Shown here in pieces: positions 61,191 through 64,000 of a stretch of 64,000 nucleotides of DNA; position 1 is the first letter of the stretch; every line of letters begins with the position of its first letter. The position numbers and the translations under genes are program-made. The stretch is from Triops longicaudatus (lineage: Eukaryota > Arthropoda > Branchiopoda > Notostraca > Triopsidae), in NCBI GenBank assembly GCA_022885665.1, contig JAGQDJ010000078.1:34911-98910 (forward strand), read 5' to 3'. Below the pieces are notes generated by a model. The model worked only from the letters and a program-made list of their open reading frames with translations, had not been told where the DNA came from and did not search any database.

Positions 61191-64000
61191 GTATGTGACG
61201 TCACCAGCTGTTTTGTTTTTTAATCTTTCCTTGCCGTTTTCGCCACCAAGAAGTTCCATGAACCTGACAACGAGTCTGGAGACCAGTGAAGAATGAAACG
61301 GCAGACGCGGAAAAAAATAATGAAAAATGTCGGGTTGTAGGAAAGAGCTTAGGCCGTAAGAATAATTGCGAACTGATGAGGGCCGACAGTTTGTTGAAAA
61401 AGTCCTCGTTCCCTGTAGTTTGAAAATGTACAAACTTTTGAAGTTTCTCCTGAAGGGCAGGGGGGTAGGGAGGAGGGCGGGTGCACGAGGGGTTACTTGC
61501 TTACATCTATGCACAGAGGGGTTTCCTGTTTACGCTTCCAGCCGTCTATATACTTTTCGGCTAGGTCTAAATGAACTTAAGTTGATTTTAAAACTTGAGT
61601 AACGCGAACCAAACGGAGCAAGAGGAATGAGGTATGTTGCCCAGTTTCTCTACGTACAAGGAGCAGGCCATAAACTTGGGCGGTTTTGGCAAGCGTTGCA
61701 TCGCACGGAGACACTTATTTGGCAACATAAAACGGAAGTGTGAAGAAGTTTCACATTTTACTCTTTCAGCTCGATTGCAACTAACATCTTGCTGGATGGG
61801 CTTCATGGTCGTGATTGAGCTTTGAAGTCTTTGGCAACTTCCGCGTGAAATTCCACCATCAAACCAAAACAAAAAATGGGCTTTGAAGCAGGGGTTATTG
61901 AACGTCTAGAAAATTGCTTAATACTCCCTAAATTGAGTTTCTGGACACATCTGCAAAATTATCCAATAGCTTAAATGTTAAGTAAGGGTTCGTTTTAGAC
62001 TTCCATTTTGGATGAAGATCACGTTCCGCGATAAGGGACTAAGTACTGCAGTCCGAAAAAGAGCTGTAACAACTTCGCGCCTAATTTGCATACATCGCAG
62101 ATGTTCGCAATACTAATGATACCCCGTAGATGCCATACTTCCTTTTTAGATAAGACATCGTGAGACTTGTTTTCGTAGTAATCAGAGGAGCAAGTGAAAA
62201 CTCGGCTTTAGAATGACTAAACCCTCTAGTGATGATTTTCCCGTGCTGTAAATATTCATTATTGAGTAACACAGTTTAACAACGTTAATTTCGAAACACG
62301 CTTTCAGTCCGCGCGTACATTTCACAAACCTTTTGTAAATACATAAGTAAACCCTCCCAATCAGTTTTGTACATGTAACGTGGGTCTTAAATTACGTAGA
62401 AATACGACGAAGTTCTTCAAAGTTTTGGTCAATAAACAAGAAACCAACTTCACTGACGTACGAAAATCACTGGACTACAAATTACGCTCCTCCAGCGAAA
62501 AGGAACCCCCCGTTCTGTTGTGAAGTTTTGCACTCAAAAAACTTTTTAACTTCAAGAGCTTTCGAGGACAGTGTGTACAAGAAAAATCTTCTAAAACCAT
62601 TGAAGAAAAAAAAATAGAATCCATATCTGTACATGACCTCGCATTGATAATTTTCATGACACTTTTCATCATACAATCACATAAACTGAAACAAGCCTTA
62701 TCTTAGGAACTTCCTTCATAATACTTGTCTGGAAAGCTTAAGGAGAGAAACGCCAAAATGAATGGTCCCAAATGATTAGAAAGAACACGGATTTGAGGCA
62801 CGATTCTCCACCCATTAATTAGTCTTCCATTACTCCTGATTACAAGGCCTAGCGTCACTCAGCTTTCCATACCACTCGATAGCCTGCTCTCCCGAAAAAA
62901 GTGGAAATCCTTTAAGAACTCCGGACAAGGGAGATATCGCTCTTGAAAATCGCTTCTTTGTCCCAAGCGAAAACCCGTTTTCCTCCTATTTTCAGCTCTT
63001 TTTCGATTCAGGGCTACATTGAGAAGCTGTGAATGGTCATAAAGCTCTCATTGGGGGGGCATGGGGAACAGAAGGGGGGTGGGAGGTCAAAAATTCGGTT
63101 TCATTTGGTCAAGTGCTGCAGTGTTGCTGTCCGAGGCCCCGGTTTGCAAAAAGGGAACTGTCACAATCTCTGTAAAACTCCCCCCAATTTTCCCACACTC
63201 TACTCCTTGTCGGGAGTTTTCATCGGTGTCCTGTCGTTTCGTTAGTTAAAAGTCCTAATTTAAGCCCCGCCTCCCTTTCCTTTGAAACTTGGGGGAGACC
63301 TTCATCTCTTTTCGCGTCTCTCATATTATCTTTTGGTGGATTTTAACCCCTCAGACATTTCTTAGGCCTCTATAATCCGACACCCCTTTCTGGTTCGAGT
63401 GTCTTAATTACACTGATTCAGTTTCTTTCTCTTATGTCTTGAGTGTAAACAAAAAACTGTCCACATTCCCTACCTTTTTTTAACTTGAGGCTCACAGAAA
63501 ATATTGTAAAGGAAAGGATTGTATCATCTTCACATTCACAGCGACTCCTCTTCCCCTGTAAGTTATACGACTAATCTGTTAATCCCTTAGAAAATTCGCT
63601 CTTCCCCACCCTCCCTATTCTTTGTTCAAGGAAGTCTTTTTATGTAATACTATCAATTTTTAGCTTCTTGCTCCGTCTTTGTTAAGTAACCCAAGCGAGA
63701 ATGTTAGCCAAGTTGGGGCGAAGGAGAAGGAGGGAGCGAAACTAGCTAAACTAGCCGGAAACATGAACACAATTGGGAACTGCTTGTTCGGTTTGGTAAG
63801 CCAGGGTTCTTTTCGAGGCTACTCTTTCACCCCCCGACTCCTAGAAATAGCTTTTTCGGACGCGGTACCACACCGTACCTTGTTGCAGCTGCACATTTTT
63901 AAAGCTCATTCATGGATCTTCAAAACTAACTCCATCCCTTTGAACAACTTCGGCCCCAGAAATAGTATTTTTTTCGGGGACTTCCTTCACTGAAAAGTAA
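61191..64000. other. Unassigned right end
   Basis: Probably intronic to the plus-strand gene beginning at 60.9 kb, to the PHR gene, or both. A TGACGTCA octamer lies at 61196, immediately after the splice donor. Open frames here are short and show no family resemblance. I see no RNA gene or mobile element. Confidence 0.5.

Noticed and set aside
1..64000. CRISPR array, operon, riboswitch or prokaryotic mobile element
   Set aside because: No regularly spaced repeats, no polycistronic gene order, and all genes are split eukaryotic genes.
1..64000. Reverse transcriptase, integrase or viral reading frames
   Set aside because: None of the open frames shows such motifs; the mobile elements seen are short non-autonomous DNA transposons.

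Overview
This is a eukaryotic nuclear window with split genes, GT-AG introns of about 70 bp to 7.5 kb, an AT-leaning intergenic background with long A/T runs, and no prokaryotic features. The gene set points to a protostome animal, most likely an arthropod. A Jelly belly-type ligand with an LDL-receptor class A exon, an arthropod-like RSK, mRpS35, FOXO and a Highwire/PHR gene are present. I cannot place it more finely. Exons were assembled by eye from splice signals, phase agreement and recalled family sequence; no search was run.

Layout, left to right. (1) 0.6-9.3 kb, minus: two exons of a probable Jelly belly (Alk ligand) homologue across a 7.4-kb intron that carries a 1.25-kb hAT-like non-autonomous transposon; its 3' end is outside the window. 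(2) 9.3-20.2 kb: no convincing protein gene; a GC-rich, foldable island near 10.0-10.2 kb is the main oddity. (3) 20.2-26.1 kb, minus: a complete 16-exon p90 ribosomal S6 kinase (772 aa). (4) 26-30 kb: intergenic, with a 177-bp hAT-type MITE flanked by a perfect 8-bp target duplication. (5) 30.36-31.95 kb, plus: complete 6-exon mitochondrial ribosomal protein mS35. (6) 32-36.3 kb: intergenic, with a 30-bp perfect direct repeat about 970 bp apart. (7) 36.4-44.4 kb, minus: complete 4-exon FOXO (632 aa) with a 5.9-kb first intron that splits the forkhead domain. (8) 46.4-60.1 kb, minus: 25 exons for the C-terminal ~2190 aa of a PHR/MYCBP2/Highwire ubiquitin ligase, including filamin-type, DOC/APC10-like, RING and tandem-cysteine modules; a tRNA-Ile(AAT) gene lies in one intron. 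(9) 60.9 kb, plus: a likely first exon of a secreted or membrane protein with a cysteine cluster, divergent from or nested in the PHR gene; 61.2-64 kb holds nothing I can assign.

Four of the genes act in growth and neuronal signalling (Jeb-Alk, Ras-ERK-RSK, AKT-FOXO, PHR-DLK) and all four lie on the minus strand; mS35 is the exception. They are separate transcription units and I see no evidence that they are co-regulated, although the CRE octamer TGACGTCA occurs at least nine times, far above chance. No undescribed system is evident; the most open items are the GC-rich island, the CRE enrichment, the hAT family and the unresolved 5' side of the PHR gene.
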